A stretch of DNA of 64,000 bases, taken from Novosphingobium sp. (GTDB lineage: Bacteria; Pseudomonadota; Alphaproteobacteria; Sphingomonadales; Sphingomonadaceae). This document shows, piece by piece, positions 1 through 8,635 of this stretch. The stretch covers positions 1 through 64,000 of the forward strand of contig JAGNTK010000002.1 of assembly GCA_017987575.1 (NCBI GenBank), read 5' to 3'. Under the pieces are notes generated by a model that was given only the letters and a program-made list of their open reading frames with translations, was not told the origin of the DNA and made no database searches. The stretch's first letter is position 1. Each line of letters starts with the position of its first letter. A program made the translations under genes and the position numbers.

Positions 1-42
1 GCCGGCTGGATGGAATGGGGCCGAGCGGTGAAGCAGGGCTGA
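1..42 (+). CDS. C-terminal tail of an unidentified protein (partial)
   Basis: Frame 1 is open from the window edge to a TGA at 40-42 and ends in AGWMEWGRAVKQG. A strong bidirectional terminator follows 22 bp later, which fits a gene end here. Only 13 residues are visible. The Gly-Trp start is faintly like the end of a rhodanese domain, but that is too little to name it. It could also be chance open sequence. Confidence 0.35.
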   Translation, partial: AGWMEWGRAVKQG

Positions 43-64
43 CCAAAGGGTCTGCTGGCCAATG

Positions 65-101
65 AAAAACCCGCCCCATCGTTCTGACGGGGCGGGTTTT
101 T
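65..101. terminator. Bidirectional intrinsic terminator
   Basis: A perfect 13-bp stem, AAAAACCCGCCCC (65-77) against GGGGCGGGTTTTT (89-101), encloses an 11-nt loop. The stem is GC-rich with a five-T run on each strand, so it can end transcription both from the left-hand gene (+) and from rne (-), whose stop lies at 128-130. Confidence 0.9.
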
Positions 102-127
102 CTTGTACCTAGTAAAGCGGCTGCAGC

Positions 128-2842
128 CTATTCACCAAAAGTCCGCTGCCACCAGCCGCGGCGCGGCGTTGAATCAGCGTCGGAGCCTTCATCGCTAGGC
201 GCGTCGGCAGCGGCAACTGGTTCAGCAACCGCTTCGGCAACCGGTTCCGCAGCCTTTTTGCGGGTCCGCTTGGGCTTGGCCGATGCTTCCACGGCAGCCG
301 ATTCAACCGGAGCTTCGGTAGGCGCTTCAGCAGCGACATCAGCAGGCGGGGCTTCAGCAGCCTCAACCTTTTTCCGGCGCGGCGCGCGCTTCGGTTTGGC
401 CGGTGCTTCTTCTGCAGCAGGTTCGGCAGCAACCTCGGCTTCTACCGCTGCGGAAGCGGCGGCTTCCTCAGTGTCGGCCTTCTTGCGGCGGACCCGCTTG
501 GGCTTGGCGGGAGGCGTTTCGGCAGCCGGTTCTTCAGCCGTCACGGCTTCGGCAGGTTCGTCGCTGCTGCCATCGGCCGCTTCTTCGCCAGCTTCGCCGG
601 CTTCGCTACCTTCGCCGCGACCACGGCCACCACGCCGCCGCCGACCACGCCGACGCTTCTTGCGTGGAGCATCGCCATCTTCACCTTCAGCGCGTTCTTC
701 GCGATCATCGCCTTCGGACTCGGCATCGCCTTCGCCTTCGTCGGCTTCATCGGTGCCTTCGCCTTCGGCCCGTGGGCCGCGCTCGTCATCACGGCCGCGA
801 CCACCCCGGCGCCGACGGCTGCGGCGGCGTTTGCCGCGCCCTTCGCCATCATCGCCCCGATCATCCGCTTCGGCCTCATCCTCGTCCTCGATCAGATCGT
901 CATCTTCTTCTTCGATCACGATTGGTTCGAATACTGGCGTGAACTCTGGCCGCGGACCGGACGAGCCGACCCGCATCTTGGCGCCTTCGTTTTCACCTTC
1001 AGGCAGGACTTCGACGCGAACACCATAGCGGTGTTCGATCTCGGCCAGATCGCTGCGCTTGGCGTTGAGCAGGTAAACTGCTGCCTCGGTGCTGGCATAG
1101 AGCGAGATGATCGAACCTTTGCCCTTGGCCGCTTCGTCCTCAATCTGACGCAGTGCCGACAGGCCGGCGCTGGAAGCGGTGCGGACCAGGCCGGTGCCGT
1201 CGCAGTGCGGGCAGCCGCGCGTAGTCGCTTCAAGCACGCCGGTGCGCAGGCGCTGGCGGCTCATTTCCATCAGCCCAAAACTGGAGATCCGGCCAACCTG
1301 AATCCGGGCGCGATCGTTCTTCAGCGCGTCCTTCATCGCTTTTTCGACCTTACGGACGTTGGAGCCATACTCCATGTCGATAAAGTCGATAACCACCAGT
1401 CCGGCCATATCGCGCAGCCGAAGCTGGCGGGCGATTTCGCGGGCTGCTTCGAGATTGGTGTTGAGTGCGGTCGCTTCGATCCCGTGTTCCTTGGTCGAAC
1501 GGCCCGAGTTGATGTCGATCGAAACCAGCGCTTCGGTCGGGTTGATAACGATGTAACCGCCCGACTTCAGTTGGACTTCGGGGTCGTACATCGCAGTCAG
1601 CTGATCTTCGGCGCCATAGCGCTGGAACAATGGGACCGGATCGGCATAGTGCTTTACCCGCTTGGCGTGGCTCGGCATCAGCAACTTCATGAAGTCGCGG
1701 GCGGCACGATAGCCGCCTTCGCCTTCAACCACGACGTCCTCGATTTCCTTGTTATAGATATCGCGGATCGCGCGTTTGATCAGGTCGCTGTCCGAATGGA
1801 TCAGAGCCGGGGCAGTACTGCCCAATGTGGTCTCACGAATTTCGTCCCACAGCCGGGCGAGGTAGTCGAAATCGCGTTTGATTTCGACCTTGGTCCGGCT
1901 GAGCCCGGCGGTCCGGACAATGCAGCCCATCGACTTGGGCAGGTCCATTTCGGCAATGATCGTTTTCAGGCGCTTGCGGTCAGAGCTTGAGTTGATCTTG
2001 CGGCTGATGCCGCCGCCGTGGCTCGAATTAGGCATAAGCACGCAGTAGCGGCCAGCCAGGCTGAGGTAGGTGGTGAGCGCCGCGCCCTTGTTGCCGCGTT
2101 CTTCTTTGACGACCTGGACCAGCAGCACCTGGCGGCGCTGGATAACGTCCTGGATCTTGTAGCGGCGGCGAAGTGCCATCCGCTTAGCGCGCAGCTCATC
2201 GGCTTCCTTGGCGTGACCGCGATTGCCGCCACCGCCTTGACGACGACGACCCCGGCCGCGGCCGCCACGGCGCCCGCCATCATCACCTTCGCCTTCGGCC
2301 TGTTCGTCTGCGTCGTCTTCAAAAGCTCCTTCGACGTGGCCGTCTTCGATAGTGGCGACGTGATCCTTCTCGTCAGTGTCAACTTCCGTCAGGCCGCCAA
2401 AATCATCATCGTCGTGATGATGATCATCGTCATCGTGGTGGTGCTCGTGGCTGGTGCCGGCCATATCGTCGGCCAGACTTTCGCCCAGTTCATCATCACC
2501 GACAAAGTCTTCCTCACCCTCGGCAATGGCGCGCAAGGCAGCCTCTTCCTCGGCATGGGCGGCTTCTTCGGCAAGCAGGGCTTCGCGGTCTTCCTTGGGG
2601 ATCTGGTAATAGTCCGGATGGATTTCGCTGAAGGCCAGAAACCCGTGACGGTTTCCGCCGAAGTCGACGAAAGCCGCCTGCAGCGATGGTTCTACCCGGG
2701 TTACCTTGGCGAGGTAAATGTTGCCTTTGATTTGCTTGTGATCGGCAGATTCAAAGTCAAATTCTTCAATCCGATTGCCCTTGAGCACCGCCACCCGGGT
2801 TTCTTCCGGGTGGCGCGCATCGATTAGCATGCGCGTAGTCAT
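128..2842 (-). CDS. rne: Ribonuclease E
   Basis: Endoribonuclease at the centre of the RNA degradosome; matures rRNA and tRNA and starts mRNA decay. The start ATG at 2842 (MTTRMLIDARH) follows a GGAG. A split S1 domain comes first (GNIYLAKV..FVDFGG), interrupted by a long acidic insertion with a His/Asp run at about 2401-2455. The catalytic domain has the metal-binding aspartates in SIDINSGRS and VIDFIDMEYG, and the zinc-link CPHCDGTG used for tetramer assembly. The last third is a disordered scaffold of alternating Arg-rich, acidic and Ala/Pro/Lys-rich blocks. The extreme C-terminus, RRGWWQRTFGE, carries the GWW motif by which Caulobacter RNase E binds PNPase. Length is 904 aa, normal for alphaproteobacteria. 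It ends at the terminator at 65-101. Confidence 0.97.
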   Translation of the reverse strand: MTTRMLIDARHPEETRVAVLKGNRIEEFDFESADHKQIKGNIYLAKVTRVEPSLQAAFVDFGGNRHGFLAFSEIHPDYYQIPKEDREALLAEEAAHAEEEAALRAIAEGEEDFVGDDELGESLADDMAGTSHEHHHDDDDHHHDDDDFGGLTEVDTDEKDHVATIEDGHVEGAFEDDADEQAEGEGDDGGRRGGRGRGRRRQGGGGNRGHAKEADELRAKRMALRRRYKIQDVIQRRQVLLVQVVKEERGNKGAALTTYLSLAGRYCVLMPNSSHGGGISRKINSSSDRKRLKTIIAEMDLPKSMGCIVRTAGLSRTKVEIKRDFDYLARLWDEIRETTLGSTAPALIHSDSDLIKRAIRDIYNKEIEDVVVEGEGGYRAARDFMKLLMPSHAKRVKHYADPVPLFQRYGAEDQLTAMYDPEVQLKSGGYIVINPTEALVSIDINSGRSTKEHGIEATALNTNLEAAREIARQLRLRDMAGLVVIDFIDMEYGSNVRKVEKAMKDALKNDRARIQVGRISSFGLMEMSRQRLRTGVLEATTRGCPHCDGTGLVRTASSAGLSALRQIEDEAAKGKGSIISLYASTEAAVYLLNAKRSDLAEIEHRYGVRVEVLPEGENEGAKMRVGSSGPRPEFTPVFEPIVIEEEDDDLIEDEDEAEADDRGDDGEGRGKRRRSRRRRGGRGRDDERGPRAEGEGTDEADEGEGDAESEGDDREERAEGEDGDAPRKKRRRGRRRRGGRGRGEGSEAGEAGEEAADGSSDEPAEAVTAEEPAAETPPAKPKRVRRKKADTEEAAASAAVEAEVAAEPAAEEAPAKPKRAPRRKKVEAAEAPPADVAAEAPTEAPVESAAVEASAKPKRTRKKAAEPVAEAVAEPVAAADAPSDEGSDADSTPRRGWWQRTFGE

Positions 2843-3282
2843 TATAGATTCTCCGTGCGCGCCAAAGCGGGTCCGGCCCCGATGGGGCGATCCGTGGATT
2901 GGCGCGGCTGTGTGCGGAACGTCCGCGCGCTTCCGGACCATGCCGGTTCCTTCGCGCGGATGTGACGGTTAGGCCGGAACCGAACAAGGCTCCGGCGGCG
3001 ACGAGCGTGTCTGCTGCAACGAGATGGTGCGTCAAAGTGGTGCGCACACGGCCATCCGCCAACACCACCGCTGCGCCAGTGGCGTGCGGCAGGCAGGACG
3101 GTGAAAGGCTACTCATTACGGCATCAACCTGATTGATCCGGGGCATTGTTCCCGGATTCTCCCCCTGGATAGCTAGCAGCCATATTGGCCAAGGTATCCA
3201 GATTGGGGCTGACTAGCACCGCTTGGGACAGGCGGCAAGGCGATTGCGCGGCCCTGCGGGTCTGACTAAGGGGTATGTCACA
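2843..3282. promoter_or_regulatory. Divergent intergenic region with long rne leader
   Basis: About 440 bp separate the divergent rne and amidase starts, and I see no convincing gene. It must hold both promoters. A 6-bp hairpin (2973-2978 with 2991-2996, GCCGGA/TCCGGC) lies in the stretch that would be the rne leader. Long structured rne leaders mediate autoregulation in enterobacteria; whether this one does is inference. AAGGGG at about 3268-3273 is the amidase ribosome-binding site. I could not place -35/-10 boxes with confidence. Confidence 0.4.
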
Positions 3283-4164
3283 ATGCGTCGCGTCTTGATC
3301 CTGTTGGGTGTTTTTCTGGTGCCGGTGGCTGTTTTCGGCGCATTGGTGCTGGCGGATCGTTCGTTCGGACTGGTCGGGCGCGGATTTGACTATGTGGTCA
3401 GCGTCGATCTGCCGGAGCCGGGAGATCAGGCAAGCCTGCCGAAAGTTGAAGGACCGATCGACGCCACCCGGCCGCTGGTGGTGATTGATCCCGGCCATGG
3501 CGGCAAGGATCCCGGAGCGGGCACCGCGGGAACACACGAAAAGGATTTGACGCTGGCACTGGCGCTCGCCCTGAGGGACGAGTTGCTGCGCGGGGGCGGA
3601 GTGCGAGTCGCACTGACCCGCAGCGATGACCGCTATATTTTACTGGGAGAGCGGTCGGTGATTGCGCGGCGGCTTGGTGCTGATCTATTCATTTCGATCC
3701 ATGCCGATAGTACTGAGGTAAGCACCGGCGCGGTTGGGGCTACGGTCTATACGCTCTCAGCCAAGGGCAGCAATGAAGTGGCCGAACGGATGGCCGCGCG
3801 CGAAAATGCTGCAGATTCGATCAATGGCGTGACGATCAAGGATTATGGCGACAATGTCAGCGCAGTTCTGGTTGACCTGTCCCAGCGCCGTGCCCAGGCG
3901 GGCTCTGAGACCTTTGCGGGGCTGATTTTACGCGAAGGGCGGGGGCAAATGCCGTTTAAGGAAGCTGAACCCCAATCCGCCGCATTTGCGGTGCTGAAAG
4001 CGCCTGAGGTGCCTTCGGTGCTGTTTGAAAGTGGGTATATCAACAATCCCGACGACGTGTCCCGACTGACTTCCCCCGCTGGACGCCTGACTTTTGCACA
4101 GGTGCTGGATCGGGCAATCCGGGTATTTTTTGCGCGAACCACGAGCCCGGCCAATGGCGCTTAG
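3283..4164 (+). CDS. Exported N-acetylmuramoyl-L-alanine amidase (Amidase_3)
   Basis: Zinc-dependent amidase that cleaves the amide bond between MurNAc and the stem peptide, acting on periplasmic peptidoglycan during cell separation. The N-terminus (MRRVLILLGVFLVPVAVFGA) is a signal peptide or anchor. The catalytic domain starts near residue 65 with VVIDPGHGGKDPG (zinc His), then SIHADS (second zinc His), and near the C-terminus LFESGYINNPDD (catalytic Glu). The start was chosen at ATG 3283, 9-10 nt after AAGGGG; an upstream in-frame start would add 20 residues without signal character. It is 293 aa and has no AMIN domain. It lies 47 bp upstream of the PBP1A gene, a common alphaproteobacterial pairing. 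Confidence 0.93.
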   Translation: MRRVLILLGVFLVPVAVFGALVLADRSFGLVGRGFDYVVSVDLPEPGDQASLPKVEGPIDATRPLVVIDPGHGGKDPGAGTAGTHEKDLTLALALALRDELLRGGGVRVALTRSDDRYILLGERSVIARRLGADLFISIHADSTEVSTGAVGATVYTLSAKGSNEVAERMAARENAADSINGVTIKDYGDNVSAVLVDLSQRRAQAGSETFAGLILREGRGQMPFKEAEPQSAAFAVLKAPEVPSVLFESGYINNPDDVSRLTSPAGRLTFAQVLDRAIRVFFARTTSPANGA

Positions 4165-4211
4165 GAAGCGTCTGGCAATGCGGCCTTTCTCCATGCTAGA
4201 GCGCAGCAGCC

Positions 4212-6833
4212 ATGGCTGACAACGAAGCTCCAGAATCCGTTCATCTGCGCATCCGTCGTGAGGCGCGCGGCTTGTTTTCAGGCATTCGCGCCGCATTCTC
4301 GTCCGCGTGGGGCTGGACAGGAGGTTTGCGCGGTCGGTTGGCGGACAGTCGCTTCGGGCAATGGCATCAGGACAAATGGGAGGCGAGCAAGCGTTTCCGG
4401 ATCGTCAACTACATCGGCGGTGCGGGGTTGCTGGCATTGGCTATCCTGTATCTGGCGGTGACCTGGAACCTGCCGTCGGCAGACCGATTGCTGACCTATC
4501 AACCGCGTCTGCCCAGCATGGTGCGCGGGGTGAATGGTGAGATTGTTTATTCTTACGCTCGCGAACGGCGCGTCCAACTGCGGTTCGTTGATTTTCCGAA
4601 ACCGTTGATCAATGCCTATCTCTCTGCCGAGGATAAGACCTTCTGGAGCCATGGCGGGGTTGATTTTGGTGGTCTGGCCGGGGCGGTCGTGGACTATGCA
4701 TCCAAAATCGGATCTGGCGAACGGGCCCGCGGTGGTTCGACCATTACCCAGCAGGTCGCCAAGAACATTCTGATCGGAAACGAATATTCGATCACTCGCA
4801 AACTGAAAGAAATGGTCTTGGCGCGCCGGATCGAAGGCGTACTTGAAAAAGAGCAGATCCTTGAGTTGTATCTGAATGAGATTCCCTTGGGTCGGCAGAG
4901 TTTCGGGGTGGAAGCTGCGGCTCAGGCCTATTTCGGAAAAAGCGTTGGCGAGCTGGGAATTGCGGAATGTGCGTTTCTAGCCGGATTGGTGCAGGGGCCG
5001 GAAATCTACGGGCGTGAAAAGAACGCAGATCGGGCGCTTGAACGGCGCAACTGGGTGATCGGCAAGATGCTCGAAAATCAGACGATCACCGCTGCAGAAG
5101 CCGCTGCCGCCAAAGCGCAGCCGTTGGGCATCATTCCGCGCCGCGCCGCAGGCTATGATCCCTCATCCGGCTATTTCGTGGAGGAGGTACGTCGGCAACT
5201 GATCGAGAAGTACGGCGAGGATGCCGAAGCAGGCCCGAACAGTGTCTATGATGGCGGACTGTGGGTGCGCACTTCACTCGATCCGGAATTCCAGAAGGCC
5301 ACGCAAGATGCCTTGCGCGCTGGCTTGCTTCGCTATGCCGGCGGAACCGGTTTCAAGAAGCCGATCGAACATGTCGATGTTGATGAAGATAAATGGCAAA
5401 CCCAGCTGCTGTCGCTTGGCAAAACGATCAACTATCAGGACTGGCGCGTTGCGCTGGTGATTGAGCGCACTGGCCCGCGTGCCGTGGTCGGATTTGGCGA
5501 TGGCAAGACCGGGCCGTTGCTCGGCGCACCGGACGCCGTTCGCAAAGGTGATGTGATCGCGGTGGCACCTGCCGGCAATGGCTGGGCTTTGCGGGTGGTG
5601 CCGGTGATTTCGGGTGGGATGCTGCTGCAACAGCCTTATTCGGGCCGGGTTCTGGCGATGCAGGGCGGGTTCGATCCTGGGCTGAACAGTTTCAACCGGG
5701 CCACCCAGGCCCAGCGCCAACCTGGATCGACGATCAAACCGTTCGTCTATGGCACCGGTCTTGATTTCGGGATGAGCCCGTCAAGCGAAGTGGTTGATGG
5801 CAAGTTCTGCGTCTATCAAGGCTCCAAATTTGGCCAGAAATGTTTCCAGAACTTTGGCGGGGGCGGGGGTAGCGGCGCCCACACCATGCGCTGGGGGCTG
5901 GAACAATCCCGCAACTTGATGACCGTCCGGATCGCCAACGATTCCGGGATGGAAAACGTATCGAAAATGATCGAGCGGGTCGGAATCGGGAAGTATCCGC
6001 CCTATCTGGCATTTGCGTTGGGGGCGGGTGACACGACCGTTCAGAAAATGGTCAATGCCTATTCGGCGCTGGCCCATAACGGGGTGCAATACGAAGCGAC
6101 GGTGATCGACTTTGTCCAGGATCGTAGCGGCAAAGTAATCTGGCGAGCTGACAATCGCCGTTGTGACAAGTGCAACATGGCGGAGTGGGATGGCAAGCCG
6201 ATGCCTCGGCTGGCGCTGCGCGGCAAGGAAGTGATGGACCCACGCACCGCGTTCCAGGTGGTCCACATGCTCGAAGGCGTTGTCACCCGCGGGACTGCGA
6301 TCACCCTTAATGACCTTGGGTTGCCGCTGTTTGGCAAGACGGGGACGACCACCGGACCAACCAATGTCTGGTTCGTTGGCGGGAATCAGGATGTCGTGGG
6401 CGGGGTCTATCTGGGCTATGACCAGCCAAGCTCGCTGGGCGGTTACGCTCAGGGCGGCACGATCGCCGCACCAATCTTCAAGCAGATGGTCCAGTCGACC
6501 AAACCGCGTTGGAGTACCCGGCCATTCATTGCCCCCAAGGGCGTGCACTGGGTTCGGGTCGATCGGATCAGTGGCAAGCGCGTGCTCGATGGAATGCCTG
6601 GCAGCGATCCCAAATCATCGATTATCTGGGAGGCGTTCAAGGCGGAATCCGAAGCGCGCGCTGGGCCAAGTTCGGAAGCGCTCTCAGCGCAGCGCGATGC
6701 ACTGGTCAACGCCATCCGCAAGGGCTCTTCGCGCAAGAATACTCCAGCGGCACAAGATGGAGCGCCGGATGCCGCAGTTGAGCCAAAGCCAGCTCCGACA
6801 ATCGCACCCGATGCCGCAGTTGGCGCGCAATAG
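4212..6833 (+). CDS. mrcA: Penicillin-binding protein 1A (bifunctional class A PBP)
   Basis: Polymerises and cross-links peptidoglycan. A cytoplasmic N-terminus of about 65 residues precedes one membrane segment (about 66-85). The GT51 transglycosylase shows the catalytic Glu in SAEDKTFWSHGGVD (about 140), GGSTITQQVAKN, RKLKEMVLARRIE and QILELYLNEIPLG. The transpeptidase has the acyl-Ser in PGSTIKPF (S506-x-x-K509), SRN at 566-568 and KTGTT at 709. The tail is Pro/Ala-rich. Full length at 873 aa. The upstream amidase works on the same polymer, so the pair probably forms a cell-wall operon. All catalytic motifs are intact. Confidence 0.96.
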   Translation: MADNEAPESVHLRIRREARGLFSGIRAAFSSAWGWTGGLRGRLADSRFGQWHQDKWEASKRFRIVNYIGGAGLLALAILYLAVTWNLPSADRLLTYQPRLPSMVRGVNGEIVYSYARERRVQLRFVDFPKPLINAYLSAEDKTFWSHGGVDFGGLAGAVVDYASKIGSGERARGGSTITQQVAKNILIGNEYSITRKLKEMVLARRIEGVLEKEQILELYLNEIPLGRQSFGVEAAAQAYFGKSVGELGIAECAFLAGLVQGPEIYGREKNADRALERRNWVIGKMLENQTITAAEAAAAKAQPLGIIPRRAAGYDPSSGYFVEEVRRQLIEKYGEDAEAGPNSVYDGGLWVRTSLDPEFQKATQDALRAGLLRYAGGTGFKKPIEHVDVDEDKWQTQLLSLGKTINYQDWRVALVIERTGPRAVVGFGDGKTGPLLGAPDAVRKGDVIAVAPAGNGWALRVVPVISGGMLLQQPYSGRVLAMQGGFDPGLNSFNRATQAQRQPGSTIKPFVYGTGLDFGMSPSSEVVDGKFCVYQGSKFGQKCFQNFGGGGGSGAHTMRWGLEQSRNLMTVRIANDSGMENVSKMIERVGIGKYPPYLAFALGAGDTTVQKMVNAYSALAHNGVQYEATVIDFVQDRSGKVIWRADNRRCDKCNMAEWDGKPMPRLALRGKEVMDPRTAFQVVHMLEGVVTRGTAITLNDLGLPLFGKTGTTTGPTNVWFVGGNQDVVGGVYLGYDQPSSLGGYAQGGTIAAPIFKQMVQSTKPRWSTRPFIAPKGVHWVRVDRISGKRVLDGMPGSDPKSSIIWEAFKAESEARAGPSSEALSAQRDALVNAIRKGSSRKNTPAAQDGAPDAAVEPKPAPTIAPDAAVGAQ

Positions 6834-6875
6834 CGGGCACTGGACAGCATTGCCCGGTGGGGCCATCATGCAAGC

Positions 6876-7421
6876 ATGAAACGGATCGTACTTTCCGCGC
6901 TGACCGCGCTGCTCACCGTGTTGGTCCCCGCTGCCGCACCGGCCAATTTGCCGCAAGGCGCCCGCGCACCGCAGATCATCGCGCAAGGTGCGTTGGCTGG
7001 GAAACCGTTTGCGTTCAATCTTGAAAAGGCGCTGAAGCGAGGCCCGGTGGTGCTGTATTTTTACCCCAAGGCATTTACCCAAGGGTGCACGCTTGAGGCC
7101 CACGCCTTTGCCGAGGCCAGCGCTGAGTTCAGAGCCGCCGGTGCCACCGTGATTGGCATGTCGGCCGATGATCTTCCCTCGCTCCAGCGATTTTCGACCG
7201 AAGCGTGCCGCGATAAATTTGCGGTGGCGATCGCCAGCCCGCGCACGATTGCGGCCTATGACGTCATGCTGAAAAAGCCCGATGGCTCAAACACGGGCCT
7301 GACAAGCCGCACGTCCTATGTGATCGGCAGGGACCGCCGAGTGAAATTCGTGCACTCGAACAGCGACTACCGCGACCATGTTCGCCTGACACTGCAAGCC
7401 GTAAAAGCGCTGCGCCGCTGA
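6876..7421 (+). CDS. Exported peroxiredoxin (AhpC/TSA, BCP-like)
   Basis: Thiol peroxidase that reduces hydrogen peroxide and organic peroxides. The first about 23 residues (MKRIVLSALTALLTVLVPAA..) form a signal peptide, so the protein should act in the periplasm, unlike cytoplasmic Bcp. The thioredoxin fold shows VVLYFYPKAFTQGC, with the peroxidatic Cys in TQGCTLEA. A second Cys (TEACRDKF) may be the resolving residue. Its length, 181 aa, fits the family plus a signal. It lies between PBP1A and prfB with short gaps. A periplasmic reductant partner is not visible nearby. Confidence 0.88.
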   Translation: MKRIVLSALTALLTVLVPAAAPANLPQGARAPQIIAQGALAGKPFAFNLEKALKRGPVVLYFYPKAFTQGCTLEAHAFAEASAEFRAAGATVIGMSADDLPSLQRFSTEACRDKFAVAIASPRTIAAYDVMLKKPDGSNTGLTSRTSYVIGRDRRVKFVHSNSDYRDHVRLTLQAVKALRR

Positions 7422-7507
7422 CGGCTTGCGCTTTACAATCGGGGACCTTTCGCTAAGCGGGCCGAAGCGCCTGCGCGCACCGTTTCAAGTTGCCGGAGTT
7501 ACCCACT

Positions 7508-8635
7508 ATGCGTGCCGAAGGGCAGGCTCATATTGATCGGATTGACGCCGCTTTGGCGCTTGTCCGCAAGTCACTTGACTGGGATCGTGCGCTGCGGCGC
7601 CTCGATGAGTTGAACGCGCGCGTTGAAGATCCAAAGCTTTGGGACAACCCAAAGGACGCTGAAGCGGTCATGAAAGAACGCGGTCGGCTTGATGCCGCGG
7701 TGGGTACGGTCAAGGACATTACCACGCAAAAGGCCGATGCAATCGAATTTGTCGAGTTGGGCGAAATGGAGGGCGACGAGGCCACCATCGCCGAAGGCCT
7801 GACCGCATTGGCTGCGCTGGCTGACCGTGCTGATGCTGACAAGGTGCAAGCCTTGCTGAGCGGTGAGGCCGATAGCAATGACACCTATATCGAAATTCAC
7901 GCCGGGGCGGGCGGCACCGAAAGCCAGGACTGGGCTGAAATGCTGTTCCGGATGTATTCCCGCTGGGCTGAAAAGCGCGGGTTCAAGGTGGAAACGATTG
8001 AATATCAGGCGGGTGATCAGGCCGGGATCAAATCGGCCACGATTCTGTGCAAGGGCGAAAACGCCTACGGCTATGCCCGGACCGAAAGCGGGGTCCACCG
8101 ACTGGTCCGGATTTCGCCCTATGACAGTTCTGCGCGGCGACACACCAGCTTTTCGTCGGTCTGGGTCTATCCGGTGATCGACGACAGTTTCGAAGTAGAC
8201 ATCAACGAAGGCGATTTGAAGATCGATACCTACCGGGCATCTGGCGCGGGCGGTCAGCACGTCAATACCACGGATTCGGCGGTGCGGATCACCCACATGC
8301 CGTCAGGCATTGTTGTCGCGAGCCAGAACGATCGAAGTCAGCACAAGAACCGCGCCACCGCGATGGGCATGCTGAAGGCCCGGCTTTACGAAGCCGAAAT
8401 GCGCAAACGCGAAGAAGCGGCCTCGGGTGAATATCAGGCCAAGACTGAAATCGGCTGGGGCCACCAGATCCGATCCTACGTGCTTCAGCCCTATCAGATG
8501 GTGAAGGATCTGCGCACGGGTGTGACCAGCCCGACGCCTTCGGATGTGTTGGATGGTGCACTCGATCCGTTCATGGCAGCCGCGCTGGCGCAGCAGGTCA
8601 CCGGAGAGAAGGTGGATGTGGAGGACGTCGATTGA
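7508..8635 (+). CDS. prfB: Peptide chain release factor 2
   Basis: Recognises UGA and UAA on the ribosome and triggers peptide release. It has an N-terminal helical domain, a central PCRF region (IEIHAGAGGTESQDWAEML), the recognition segment RISPYDSSARRHTSFSS, and the catalytic SGAGGQHVN with the universal GGQ. Codon recognition in RF2 normally uses Ser-Pro-Phe; here it reads Ser-Pro-Tyr. The start is ATG 7508, nine nt after GGAG (7495-7498); an in-frame TTG at 7490 overlaps that site and is less likely. The frame is continuous, so the autoregulatory +1 frameshift known from many prfB genes is absent. 375 aa. Confidence 0.96.
   Translation: MRAEGQAHIDRIDAALALVRKSLDWDRALRRLDELNARVEDPKLWDNPKDAEAVMKERGRLDAAVGTVKDITTQKADAIEFVELGEMEGDEATIAEGLTALAALADRADADKVQALLSGEADSNDTYIEIHAGAGGTESQDWAEMLFRMYSRWAEKRGFKVETIEYQAGDQAGIKSATILCKGENAYGYARTESGVHRLVRISPYDSSARRHTSFSSVWVYPVIDDSFEVDINEGDLKIDTYRASGAGGQHVNTTDSAVRITHMPSGIVVASQNDRSQHKNRATAMGMLKARLYEAEMRKREEAASGEYQAKTEIGWGHQIRSYVLQPYQMVKDLRTGVTSPTPSDVLDGALDPFMAAALAQQVTGEKVDVEDVD

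Noticed and set aside
1..42. Rhodanese/sulfurtransferase C-terminus
   Set aside because: Thirteen residues are not enough to support a family name.
258..1028. Ser/Ala/Pro/Arg-rich open frames opposite the rne tail
   Set aside because: Mirror images of the repetitive Arg/Glu/Ala codons of the RNase E scaffold.
7490..7560. Programmed +1 frameshift in prfB
   Set aside because: The frame is continuous from a normal ATG with a good ribosome-binding site; no early in-frame UGA with a slippery CUU is present.
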